In this document: positions 1 through 6,190 of the stretch, piece after piece
How positions within the stretch are numbered: position 1 is the stretch's first letter
How the letters are laid out: each line of letters begins with the position of its first letter
Origin: Actinomycetes bacterium
GTDB taxonomy: Bacteria; Actinomycetota; Actinomycetes; Propionibacteriales; Propionibacteriaceae
DNA length: 7,002 nt
Direction: 5' to 3'
Assembly: GCA_023419175.1 (NCBI GenBank)
Contig: JAEZYG010000081.1
Coordinates: 1 to 7,002, forward strand
The notes under the pieces: model-generated
Seen by the model: only the letters and a program-made list of their open reading frames with translations
Told to the model about the DNA's origin: nothing
The model's database searches: none
Position numbers and translations under genes: made by a program

Positions 1-1268
1 GGATGGATCTGCTCCAATTGCTCATCGTCAAGATCTGAAAGATCAATATTTTCTTGTTCGCAATAGCGAACAGCTGCTCCAGCGATATCATGCGCATCGG
101 CAAAAGGAATTCCTTGGCGTACGAGCCAATCTGCCACATCGGTCGCCAAGCTGAATCCTCGAGGAGCCGCCTTGCGCATCACATCGACATTAAATCTCAA
201 CGTTGCCACCATCCCAGCTACTGCCGGCAAGTAGAGATGAAGCTGATCGAGAGAATCGAAAAGGGGTTCTTTATCCTCTTGAAGATCTCGGTTATATGCC
301 AAAGGCATCGCCTTAAAAGTGGCGAGCAACCCTGCAAGATTTCCAATCAGACGTCCCGCCTTACCGCGAGCTAATTCCGCCACATCGGGATTCTTCTTCT
401 GAGGCATGATTGACGAGCCCGTTGACCACGCATCGTCCAAGTAAGCGAAGGAGAATTCAGAGGTTGTCCACATGATGATCTCTTCAGCTAAACGTGAGAT
501 ATCGATAGCGATCTGAGCGCAAATATAGGCAGCTTCTGCGACAAGATCTCTAGCAGAGGTGCCGTCTATGGAATTGGAAACACTATCGTTAAATCCCAGT
601 GCGTGAGCCACATGGACAGGGTCAAGTCCAAGGGATGTCCCTGCCAAGGCTGCTGATCCATAGGGAGAAATCGCCAGACGGCGGTCACAGTCACGCAGAC
701 GCTGATAATCACGGATAAGTGGCCAGACATGGGCTAAAAGTCCATGAGCTAAGAGGATGGGCTGAGCTGTTTGCAGATGGGTACGGCCGGGCATGACGGT
801 ATCGATATGCGCTTTCGCCTGGGCAACGAGAGCCTCGACGACCTGCCCGATATCGGATGTAAGGTCGCGGATTTGACGGCGCAACCAGCGACGGATCAAG
901 GTGGCGATCTGGTCATTTCTAGATCGTCCGGCACGCAAACGTCCGCCAATACGCGGCCCGACCTTATCGATCAGGATTCTCTCTAGGGCACCATGGACGT
1001 CCTCATCTGAAGCGAGAGGTTTCGCTATGCCATCTATGACCTCTTGACGCATCTCCTTTAAAGCGGATATCAAGGTCTGATAGTCCTCTTCGGCGAGGTA
1101 TCCCGCTCGGTAGAGGGCTGAGGCATGGGCACATGATCCATCAATGTCATCGCAAGCTAGACGCCAATCGAAGTGAGTCGATACCGATAGAGAAAACATC
1201 ACATCGTCAGGACGCTGGGAGAAACGTCCGCCCCATAGCGTCCCTTGTTCGTGAGAATCGTTAGCCAT
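1..1268 (-). CDS. argH: Argininosuccinate lyase, C-terminus cut by window edge
   Basis: ArgH splits argininosuccinate into arginine and fumarate, the last step of arginine synthesis; family members are cytosolic homotetramers of the fumarase/aspartase superfamily. I translated the minus strand: 422 complete codons are open without a frameshift, and about 40-60 residues are missing, since the family is usually 460-480 long. Visible landmarks are LWGGRFS (11-17), GGRLRAGRSRNDQ (108-120, the actinobacterial form), GRTHLQTAQP (161-170, with T163/H164 of the active site), DGTSARD (235-241) and the superfamily signature GSSIMPQKKNP (284-294), whose serine pair contains the catalytic base. The ATG at 1268-1266 is preceded by AGAGGTG (1274-1280) with five bases between. 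The start shares its A with the argR stop (TGATG), so the two are an operon and probably translationally coupled. argG, which normally sits between argR and argH in actinobacteria, is absent here. Assignment is very secure. Confidence 0.97.
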   Translation of the reverse strand, partial: MANDSHEQGTLWGGRFSQRPDDVMFSLSVSTHFDWRLACDDIDGSCAHASALYRAGYLAEEDYQTLISALKEMRQEVIDGIAKPLASDEDVHGALERILIDKVGPRIGGRLRAGRSRNDQIATLIRRWLRRQIRDLTSDIGQVVEALVAQAKAHIDTVMPGRTHLQTAQPILLAHGLLAHVWPLIRDYQRLRDCDRRLAISPYGSAALAGTSLGLDPVHVAHALGFNDSVSNSIDGTSARDLVAEAAYICAQIAIDISRLAEEIIMWTTSEFSFAYLDDAWSTGSSIMPQKKNPDVAELARGKAGRLIGNLAGLLATFKAMPLAYNRDLQEDKEPLFDSLDQLHLYLPAVAGMVATLRFNVDVMRKAAPRGFSLATDVADWLVRQGIPFADAHDIAGAAVRYCEQENIDLSDLDDEQLEQIH

Positions 1269-1777
1269 CAACGCACCTCTTTTTCTCGTCCTGCAAGCGA
1301 GGAAAACCACTGCTCGATCCGTTGTCCAGCATCTATATCGGCAGCGATCACCATAACCGTATCGTCACCGGCGATCGTACCGAGAATGTCGTCGCGGCTG
1401 ACCTTGTCGATCACCGAAGCAAAATATTGAGCCGCTCCTGGCGGGGTTTTCATGACGACAAGATTCGCCGATGATGCCACTGTCAACAGAATTTCTCGAC
1501 AGACCCTTTCAAGTTTTGCTTCGCTGCGCACGCTCCCCAGATCGCTATCGGAGATGGCATAGACCAAATCGCCTTCACCGTTGCGTATTCTCACTGCGGA
1601 AATCTCGACGAGATCTTTGCTCAAAGTTCCTTGGCTGACCACGATCCCCTCACCCGCCAAAAGAGCGGCTAGTTCAGCTTGGGAACTGATTTGCTCACTG
1701 GAGATCAATTCAATGATCTTTGCCTGGCGAGCGGCTCTCGACACCCTCTTTGCGTGATGACTGCGATGGGTTTCCAC
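1268..1777 (-). CDS. argR: Arginine repressor ArgR
   Basis: ArgR is a hexameric, arginine-dependent DNA-binding protein that represses arginine biosynthesis genes. The 169-residue product has a winged helix-turn-helix at about 14-75, with SQAELAALL (32-40) and the recognition block SQGTLSKDL (48-56); many relatives have TLSRDL, so the Lys is a conservative change. The C-terminal oligomerisation and arginine-binding domain (about 88-165) carries GTIAGDDT (133-140), whose paired aspartates contact arginine. The reading frame extends to a TTG at 1807, but I chose the GTG at 1777-1775. It lies four bases after a good AAGGAG (1782-1787), whereas the TTG would fall almost on the predicted transcription start. 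The N-terminus is rich in His, Arg and Lys (HRSHHAKR). The gene is followed at once by argH and preceded by its own probable promoter. Autoregulation is inferred from the palindrome upstream. Confidence 0.95.
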   Translation of the reverse strand: METHRSHHAKRVSRAARQAKIIELISSEQISSQAELAALLAGEGIVVSQGTLSKDLVEISAVRIRNGEGDLVYAISDSDLGSVRSEAKLERVCREILLTVASSANLVVMKTPPGAAQYFASVIDKVSRDDILGTIAGDDTVMVIAADIDAGQRIEQWFSSLAGREKEVR

Positions 1778-1781
1778 AACA

Positions 1782-1787
1782 CTCCTT
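1782..1787 (-). promoter_or_regulatory. Ribosome binding site deciding the argR start
   Basis: Read on the minus strand this is AAGGAG, four bases before the GTG at 1777. It is the only good Shine-Dalgarno match near the argR N-terminus. It lies inside the longer open frame, so it argues against the upstream TTG start. Confidence 0.7.
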
Positions 1788-1804
1788 GAAATATTTATTC
1801 GAAG
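1785..1804. promoter_or_regulatory. ARG-box-like palindrome upstream of argR
   Basis: A 20-bp AT-rich imperfect palindrome of the form CTT-N2-AATA-N2-TATT-N2-AAG, read on the minus strand; 14 of 20 positions are symmetric. It contains half-sites resembling TGAAT/ATTCA of known ARG boxes, but their spacing is five bases, not the classic four. It lies just downstream of the predicted argR -10 and runs into the ribosome binding site, where a bound repressor could block transcription. That it is an ArgR site is inference; an AT-rich spacer could look similar by chance. Confidence 0.4.
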
Positions 1805-1813
1805 CAAGGAATG

Positions 1814-1819
1814 ATTATA
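1814..1819 (-). promoter_or_regulatory. Predicted -10 box of the argR-argH promoter
   Basis: Minus-strand TATAAT, a perfect sigma-70 (SigA-type) -10 hexamer, a few bases past the TetR stop codon. It predicts a transcript start near 1807 and a leader of about 30 bases before the argR GTG. The -35 is weak: TTGCGG at 1835-1840 gives only a 15-bp spacer. Poor -35 boxes are common in actinobacteria. Some argR-argH transcription may also read through from the TetR gene, as no terminator lies between. Confidence 0.6.
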
Positions 1820-1822
1820 GCA

Positions 1823-2365
1823 TCATCGCTCTGGCCGCAACGCTTTGCTACCCGCCAGAATCATCGCGATTCCGTCCGCAAATCCTTCATCGTCACGCAC
1901 CTGTTGAGCAGAATCGATAATCTTCATCGCCATGAGGGTCTGTCGTGTCTGCTCGTGCATCGTATGCCCCAAGACGAAATGGGTTAACGTATGGACAACC
2001 CGTCTGGCATCCTCATCGGACATACCAGAACGCCGAACCAATTCGTAGGCTTGAGCATCAAAGGGACTATTTCCCAAACCGACCGCCAAAGTAGCAGCAA
2101 TAATCTCAGCGCTATCCCTATATCGATGCATCACCTCACGAGAAGCGCTTGCCCACTGTTCAAGATTCTCACAGGAGGGGATTTTTTCGACGATGGTATC
2201 TGCCAAAGCGGCAAGGAGAGTTTGTTTATTGGCGAAATGCCAATAGATCGTGGCAGCTTGAACACCTGCCACAGAACCGATTCTTCTCATAGATAAATCA
2301 GGGAGCCCATAACTGTCCAGAATGGTTAGGGCAGCTTCTATGATGCTGTCACGCGTGATCGCCAC
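1823..2365 (-). CDS. TetR-family transcriptional repressor
   Basis: A 180-residue TetR-type repressor. The N-terminal DNA-binding domain spans about 3-50: an ITRDSIIEAALTIL helix, then the helix-turn-helix with LSMRRIG (24-30), GVQAATIYWHFANK (34-47) and LLAAL. This resembles the tetracycline repressor subgroup, where YWH is typical. The C-terminal half is all-helical, and FVLGHTMHEQ resembles the ligand-binding and dimerisation domain of that subgroup (TetR_C_1-like); the ligand cannot be read from sequence. The frame stays open to 2614, but the first TetR-like residue follows the GTG at 2365-2363. Everything upstream is antisense to the aminotransferase and unlike any TetR N-terminus. The GTG has no clear ribosome binding site and lies seven bases from a TATGAT box, suggesting a leaderless message. 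Being divergent from the aminotransferase, it probably controls that gene and itself. No efflux pump is nearby. Confidence 0.9.
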   Translation of the reverse strand: MAITRDSIIEAALTILDSYGLPDLSMRRIGSVAGVQAATIYWHFANKQTLLAALADTIVEKIPSCENLEQWASASREVMHRYRDSAEIIAATLAVGLGNSPFDAQAYELVRRSGMSDEDARRVVHTLTHFVLGHTMHEQTRQTLMAMKIIDSAQQVRDDEGFADGIAMILAGSKALRPER

Positions 2366-2367
2366 AT

Positions 2368-2383
2368 GGTCATCATACCGACC
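2368..2383. promoter_or_regulatory. Possible TetR operator half-sites
   Basis: GGTC (2368-2371) and GACC (2380-2383) form inverted four-base arms around eight bases that include the TetR -10 box. The position suits autorepression, but the arms are short and the centre is mostly asymmetric, so this is a weak candidate. Confidence 0.2.
2372..2377 (-). promoter_or_regulatory. Predicted -10 box for a leaderless TetR transcript
   Basis: Minus-strand TATGAT (five of six matches to TATAAT) ends six bases before the GTG at 2365, so transcription should begin at or next to the start codon. This spacing is the hallmark of leaderless genes, which are frequent in actinobacteria. No convincing -35 is visible. 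Confidence 0.5.
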
Positions 2384-2399
2384 TGAGCTGCCAAACCGA

Positions 2400-2405
2400 T
2401 AGGAT
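2400..2405 (+). promoter_or_regulatory. Possible -10 box of the aminotransferase gene
   Basis: TAGGAT keeps the most conserved -10 bases (TA...T) and is placed to start a transcript near 2412, about 17 bases before the chosen ATG. No clear -35 is seen at 16-18 bases upstream. Low confidence. Confidence 0.3.
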
Positions 2406-2418
2406 TCCCTTGACGAGG

Positions 2419-2423
2419 AAGGA
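2419..2423 (+). promoter_or_regulatory. Ribosome binding site deciding the aminotransferase start
   Basis: AAGGA lies five bases before the ATG at 2429. The alternative ATG at 2423 would have only the overlapping GAGGA (2415-2419) three bases away, which is too close. The second ATG also gives the same distance to the YDVRG block as in E. coli AlaA. Confidence 0.6.
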
Positions 2424-2428
2424 TGACT

Positions 2429-3646
2429 ATGACATCGCGTTACCGACAGGCAGCACGTTTGAAAGATGTCCATTACGACGTTCGCGGACGCAATATGGTT
2501 GAAGCGATGCGTATGGAACAAGCCGGGGAGCGCATCTTGCATCTCAATATCGGCAATGTGGCATCTTTCGGTTTCCATACTCCAGTTTCCATGGTGAAAA
2601 GCGTGATCGCTCACCTACAAGATTCCGAAGGGTATTGCGATGCTCGCGGTCTTTATTCCGCCCGCACAGCTGTCGCCCAGTACTATCAAAATTTCGGTAT
2701 CAAAGCCGATGTCGATCAGATCATCATCGGTAACGGTGTCAGCGAACTCATCTCAATGACTCTCCAAGCCATGCTGAACAGTGATGACGAAATCCTTATC
2801 CCTGCCCCCGACTATCCTTTATGGACGGCAGCAGCAACCTTGACAGGCGCCCGCGTCGTCCACTACCTATGCGATGAGAATAATAATTGGGCTCCTGATT
2901 GCAACGATATTGAAGCGAAAATCACTGAACGCACCAAAGCGATCGTGGTTATCAATCCGAATAATCCCACCGGAGCTGTCTACGATGAACCCACACTTCG
3001 ACAGATCGTCTCATTGGCTCGCACTCATGGATTGATCGTTCTCACCGATGAGATCTACGAAAAGATCATCTACCGCTCAACACATATTCATCTTTCTCGT
3101 CTGTGCGCCGATGACGTCTTGTGTTTCACCTTCTCAGGTCTTTCGAAGGCTTATCGAGCCTGTGGCTATCGCGCTGGTTGGTTGATGACATCAGGTCCTA
3201 TCGAAAGTGCTCATGATCTGCTTGAAGGTTTGGGGCTATTAGCCAATATGCGCATGTGCGCCAACGTTCCTGCTCAACATGCCATTCAAGAAGCTCTAGG
3301 CGGCTATCAATCCATCGATGAGCTCATTGCCCCAGGAGGTCGTTTCTACGATCAAATCGATCTTGCCTATCGGTTGCTCAACGATATCGAGGGCGTCTCA
3401 TGCACCCGACCAGACGGTTCTCTCTATCTTTTCCCTCGTCTCGATCCTCAGCGTTACCCAATTGACGACGATGAGGAATGGGCGTTGGGATTATTGCGCT
3501 CTCACAAGATCCTCGTCAGTCACGGACGAGGATTTAACTGGCCTTATCCAGATCATTTCCGTGTGGTCGCTTTACCTGAAGAGGCTATCTTGAGCGAGGC
3601 AATTGGACGGATCGCAGAATATTGCGATCAGACTCGTCGCGATTAA
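2429..3646 (+). CDS. alaA: Alanine aminotransferase, AlaA type (class I/II PLP)
   Basis: A cytosolic fold-type I PLP enzyme expected to interconvert alanine + 2-oxoglutarate and pyruvate + glutamate. The 405-residue product follows E. coli AlaA along its whole length. From the M at 2429, landmarks are YDVRG (16-20), LNIGN (39-43), GYCDARGLYSAR (68-79), APDYPLW (126-132), INPNNPTGAVY (175-185; N179 contacts PLP), TDEIY (206-210; D207 and Y210 at the cofactor), SGLSKAYRACGYRAGW (236-251; K240 forms the Schiff base, R248 binds phosphate), CANVPAQHAIQEALGGYQS, and FNWPYPDHFR with R378 for the substrate carboxylate. No key residue is missing. It is divergent from the TetR gene, its likely regulator, and convergent with pheT. 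Related actinobacterial enzymes are often annotated as aspartate aminotransferases, but these motifs favour alanine as donor. The symbol reflects similarity, not proof of substrate. Confidence 0.92.
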   Translation: MTSRYRQAARLKDVHYDVRGRNMVEAMRMEQAGERILHLNIGNVASFGFHTPVSMVKSVIAHLQDSEGYCDARGLYSARTAVAQYYQNFGIKADVDQIIIGNGVSELISMTLQAMLNSDDEILIPAPDYPLWTAAATLTGARVVHYLCDENNNWAPDCNDIEAKITERTKAIVVINPNNPTGAVYDEPTLRQIVSLARTHGLIVLTDEIYEKIIYRSTHIHLSRLCADDVLCFTFSGLSKAYRACGYRAGWLMTSGPIESAHDLLEGLGLLANMRMCANVPAQHAIQEALGGYQSIDELIAPGGRFYDQIDLAYRLLNDIEGVSCTRPDGSLYLFPRLDPQRYPIDDDEEWALGLLRSHKILVSHGRGFNWPYPDHFRVVALPEEAILSEAIGRIAEYCDQTRRD

Positions 3647-3654
3647 ATAAACAA

Positions 3655-3680
3655 CTGCTCAGCCCAATTGGGCTGAGCAG
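3655..3680. terminator. Bidirectional intrinsic terminator between alaA and pheT
   Basis: A perfect 11-bp inverted repeat, CTGCTCAGCCC and GGGCTGAGCAG, flanks an AATT loop. In the pheT direction the stem is followed by TTGTTTATTTAA, a good U-rich tail, so it should end the pheST transcript efficiently. In the aminotransferase direction the tail is only TATATCTAT, but the stem follows the TAA by eight bases and probably serves both genes. Confidence 0.88.
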
Positions 3681-3688
3681 TATATCTA

Positions 3689-6190
3689 TCAGGCTCTCAG
3701 ATGAGCCTGGCAACGTTCGGCTGCCATCTCGATCACCTGGGCGCGTAATTGGGCGACCTCTTTATCGGTCAGAGTTCGATCAGGAGCTCTAAAGTTCAAA
3801 GCGAAGGTCAGCGATTTCTTATCATCACCAATCTGCTCTGAGGTGAAAATATCGAAAAGCCGAACCGATTCCAATAGAGGTCCTGCTCCATCGATGATGG
3901 CCTGCTCCACCTCGGAAGCGGGCATATCTCGATTGACGACCAAGGCGATATCTTCCTTGTTAAGAGGATAAGACGATACCGCTTTCACCTGTCCTGAGCG
4001 CGGAGCAAGACGGATCATCTCATCCAGATTGCATTCGCATGCACACGTTGCCTCAGGCAAAGAGTAAGCAGCCACTACTGAGGGGTGGAGTTGACCGGCA
4101 TAGCCAACAACGACATCGCCATCTGAAGATGCAACGACCAGCTCAGCGCAACGTCCTGGATGCCAGGGAGGGCAGGTCGCATTGCGAACTATCAGCGTCA
4201 ATCCCAATGTCGAAGCGATCACCTGGGCTGCGTAGACGGCATGACGCCAATCGGCTCGTTGACCATCGTGATCCCACGAAGGTTGGATCCAATATCCGCT
4301 CAGCAAAGCAGCGATCATGCGCGGCTGATCGGGAAGATTTCCCATCACCTGCTCAATCTCGTCATCCGATGGACGCCTGGAGACGTTTGGAAGAATCGAG
4401 GGAGCACAGTCATTATCGATAAAGACCGACCCGGTCTCGATAATCGCCAAATCCTCTTGACTGCGTGAGGCATTGCGTAGGGCAGCCGCGATCAAACCGG
4501 GAAGCAAGGTTGTGCGCATATAGGGATGGGTCTCATCGAGAGGATTCGCCAAGCGGACGAGATTTCGACGCCTATCTTCAGTGGGCAATTGCAAACGATC
4601 ACAGTCCTCGTCTGCCATAAAAGGAAGGGTGATCAATTCAGTAAAACCGGCTTCAGCTAGTGCATTCATCACCGCACGTTTCGCCTGCTGAGCAAAGGTA
4701 TATCCACCTTGAGGACGAGCTAAAGGCATGCGCGCAGTGACGATATCGAAACCGAGCTTGCACGCCACTTCTTCTACATAGTCATAGGGATCCACCAGAT
4801 CGCGACGCCAACTCGGCGGAGTTAGGGTGAGATATTCCACCTCACCGTCTTGGATCGCGACCTCGATATGAGATGCTCGGAAGATCTCAACGACCTGTTC
4901 GGTCTTGATCTGAGTTCCTAAAACGCGAGCGGGCAGATCGGCGGGGATGGTACATGACGGCATCGCCGCCACAGCGCCGACGACTGTTCTTTCTTTCCTG
5001 ATCTGCCCTCCGCCCAATTCAACCATCAATCTGGCCGCCATCTGGGCTGCCGCATAGGGAAGATGGGGATCGGTTCCGCGAGCAAAACGGCTGGAGGCTT
5101 CCGAGGGGAGTTTGTGACGCCTAAAGGAACGTCCGATAGCTTCGGGAGAAAAACACGCTGCTTCAAGCACGATATCGCACGAAGTTTCACTCAATTCAGT
5201 GCTGGCTCCACCCATGACACCGGCAAGACCGATCGCTCCAGAATCGTCGGCAATGACCAGATCATCTGTCACAAGTGTGCGCTCAATACCGTCCAAGGTG
5301 GTCAATATCTCGCCTTCGTAGGCTTGTCTGACAACGATGGCACCTGTAAGAGCTTTCGCATCATAGGCGTGGAGGGGCTGACCGGATTCGAGCATCACAT
5401 AGTTGGTGATATCGACTCCCAAGCTGATCGGACGCATTCCTGCAGCGATCAAACGGGAAGACATCCAGGTGGGAGTCTCAGCGTTAGGATTGAATCCGTC
5501 CACGCTGATAGCGACGAAAAGATCACAGTGATCCGATTCGATACGGACCGGATAACCGCCCTGTTCAGGTTCATAATATCCACCGCTATAAGGATCGTTA
5601 AACGAGATGGCGAATCCTTGGCAGATCTCACGAGCGATACCACGCATCGACATGCAATATCCCAAATCGGGGGTCACATCGATCTCCATGATCTCATCGC
5701 GCATCTTCAGCAATTCGACAGCATCTGACCCGAGGACAAGCGGCTCGCCATCGATCGAGTCGGGCAAGATCATGATGCCTTCATGAGCTCCTCCCAATCC
5801 GAGCTCATCGGTAGCGCACATCATGCCGTCAGAAATATGTCCATATGTTTTACGGGCAGCGATAGCGAAATCTTGAGGTAAAACAGCGCCAGGCAAAGCG
5901 ACGACGACATAGTCACCGATAGAAAAATTATGGGCTCCGCATACGATACCGCGCGGCTTATCTTCGCCGACATCGACTTGACACCAGCGGATTATTTTGC
6001 CGTTTTTTTGAGGTTCATCGACGAAATCTTTCACCTGACCCACCACGACAGGTCCGGTGATATCTGACCCACGCATCTCAACCTTTTCCACCTGCAGACC
6101 AGCCCTGGTCAAGGTGTCACAGATATGGGTGGTGGTGATCTCAGAAGGTAACGATGTGAGATCGCGTATCCAACTGACGGGAACCTTCAT
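3689..6190 (-). CDS. pheT: Phenylalanyl-tRNA synthetase beta subunit
   Basis: PheT is the tRNA-binding and editing subunit of the cytosolic alpha2-beta2 enzyme that charges tRNA-Phe. At 833 residues it is of usual full length. Domains in order: N-terminal B1 (MKVPVSWIRDL); an EMAP-II/OB-like tRNA-binding domain (about 43-150, with DGMMCATDELGL); the B3/B4 editing domain (about 210-375, with DITNYVMLESGQPLHAYD holding H274, EAACF holding E343, and SEASSRFARGTDP); B5 (about 410-482, PPSWRRDLVDPYDYVEEV); the catalytic-like core (about 490-700); and the ferredoxin-fold anticodon-binding domain (about 738-833, YPLNKEDIALVV and FRAPDRTLTDKE). The editing residues that clear mischarged Tyr look intact. 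The ATG overlaps the pheS stop (ATGA) and follows AAGGAGG (6197-6203) at six bases, so the pair is one operon. Transcription ends at the hairpin by 3655-3680. Confidence 0.98.
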   Translation of the reverse strand: MKVPVSWIRDLTSLPSEITTTHICDTLTRAGLQVEKVEMRGSDITGPVVVGQVKDFVDEPQKNGKIIRWCQVDVGEDKPRGIVCGAHNFSIGDYVVVALPGAVLPQDFAIAARKTYGHISDGMMCATDELGLGGAHEGIMILPDSIDGEPLVLGSDAVELLKMRDEIMEIDVTPDLGYCMSMRGIAREICQGFAISFNDPYSGGYYEPEQGGYPVRIESDHCDLFVAISVDGFNPNAETPTWMSSRLIAAGMRPISLGVDITNYVMLESGQPLHAYDAKALTGAIVVRQAYEGEILTTLDGIERTLVTDDLVIADDSGAIGLAGVMGGASTELSETSCDIVLEAACFSPEAIGRSFRRHKLPSEASSRFARGTDPHLPYAAAQMAARLMVELGGGQIRKERTVVGAVAAMPSCTIPADLPARVLGTQIKTEQVVEIFRASHIEVAIQDGEVEYLTLTPPSWRRDLVDPYDYVEEVACKLGFDIVTARMPLARPQGGYTFAQQAKRAVMNALAEAGFTELITLPFMADEDCDRLQLPTEDRRRNLVRLANPLDETHPYMRTTLLPGLIAAALRNASRSQEDLAIIETGSVFIDNDCAPSILPNVSRRPSDDEIEQVMGNLPDQPRMIAALLSGYWIQPSWDHDGQRADWRHAVYAAQVIASTLGLTLIVRNATCPPWHPGRCAELVVASSDGDVVVGYAGQLHPSVVAAYSLPEATCACECNLDEMIRLAPRSGQVKAVSSYPLNKEDIALVVNRDMPASEVEQAIIDGAGPLLESVRLFDIFTSEQIGDDKKSLTFALNFRAPDRTLTDKEVAQLRAQVIEMAAERCQAHLRA
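3690..3709. repeat. Second small hairpin overlapping the pheT stop
   Basis: CAGGCTC (3690-3696) and GAGCCTG (3703-3709) make a 7-bp perfect stem with a six-base loop over the last pheT codons. In the pheT transcript it comes just before the main terminator hairpin. It may protect the 3' end or assist termination, or simply reflect codon choice. Confidence 0.5.

Noticed and set aside
1778..1807. TTG start giving argR ten extra residues
   Set aside because: It coincides with the predicted transcription start and has no ribosome binding site, while the GTG at 1777 has AAGGAG at four bases.
2410..2415. TTGACG as a -35 box for the aminotransferase
   Set aside because: It lies only 13 bases before the start codon, so any -10 at the proper distance would be inside the gene.
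2405..2420. TTCC-N8-GGAA inverted arms before the aminotransferase as a TetR operator
   Set aside because: The four-base arms are short, and GGAA is simply part of the purine-rich ribosome binding site; the inner bases show no symmetry.
2366..2614. An 83-codon N-terminal extension of the TetR protein
   Set aside because: It would be antisense to the aminotransferase N-terminus, is rich in His and Cys unlike TetR proteins, and a good start with a -10 box lies at 2365.
4039..4468. Two overlapping plus-strand open frames within pheT
   Set aside because: Both run antisense to the pheT catalytic-like core and anticodon-domain junction, in two different frames, with no supporting features.
5063..5728. 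A 221-codon open frame on the plus strand antisense to pheT
   Set aside because: It lies wholly inside the strongly conserved pheT gene, shows no recognisable domain or ribosome binding site, and is explained by the codon pattern of the opposite strand.
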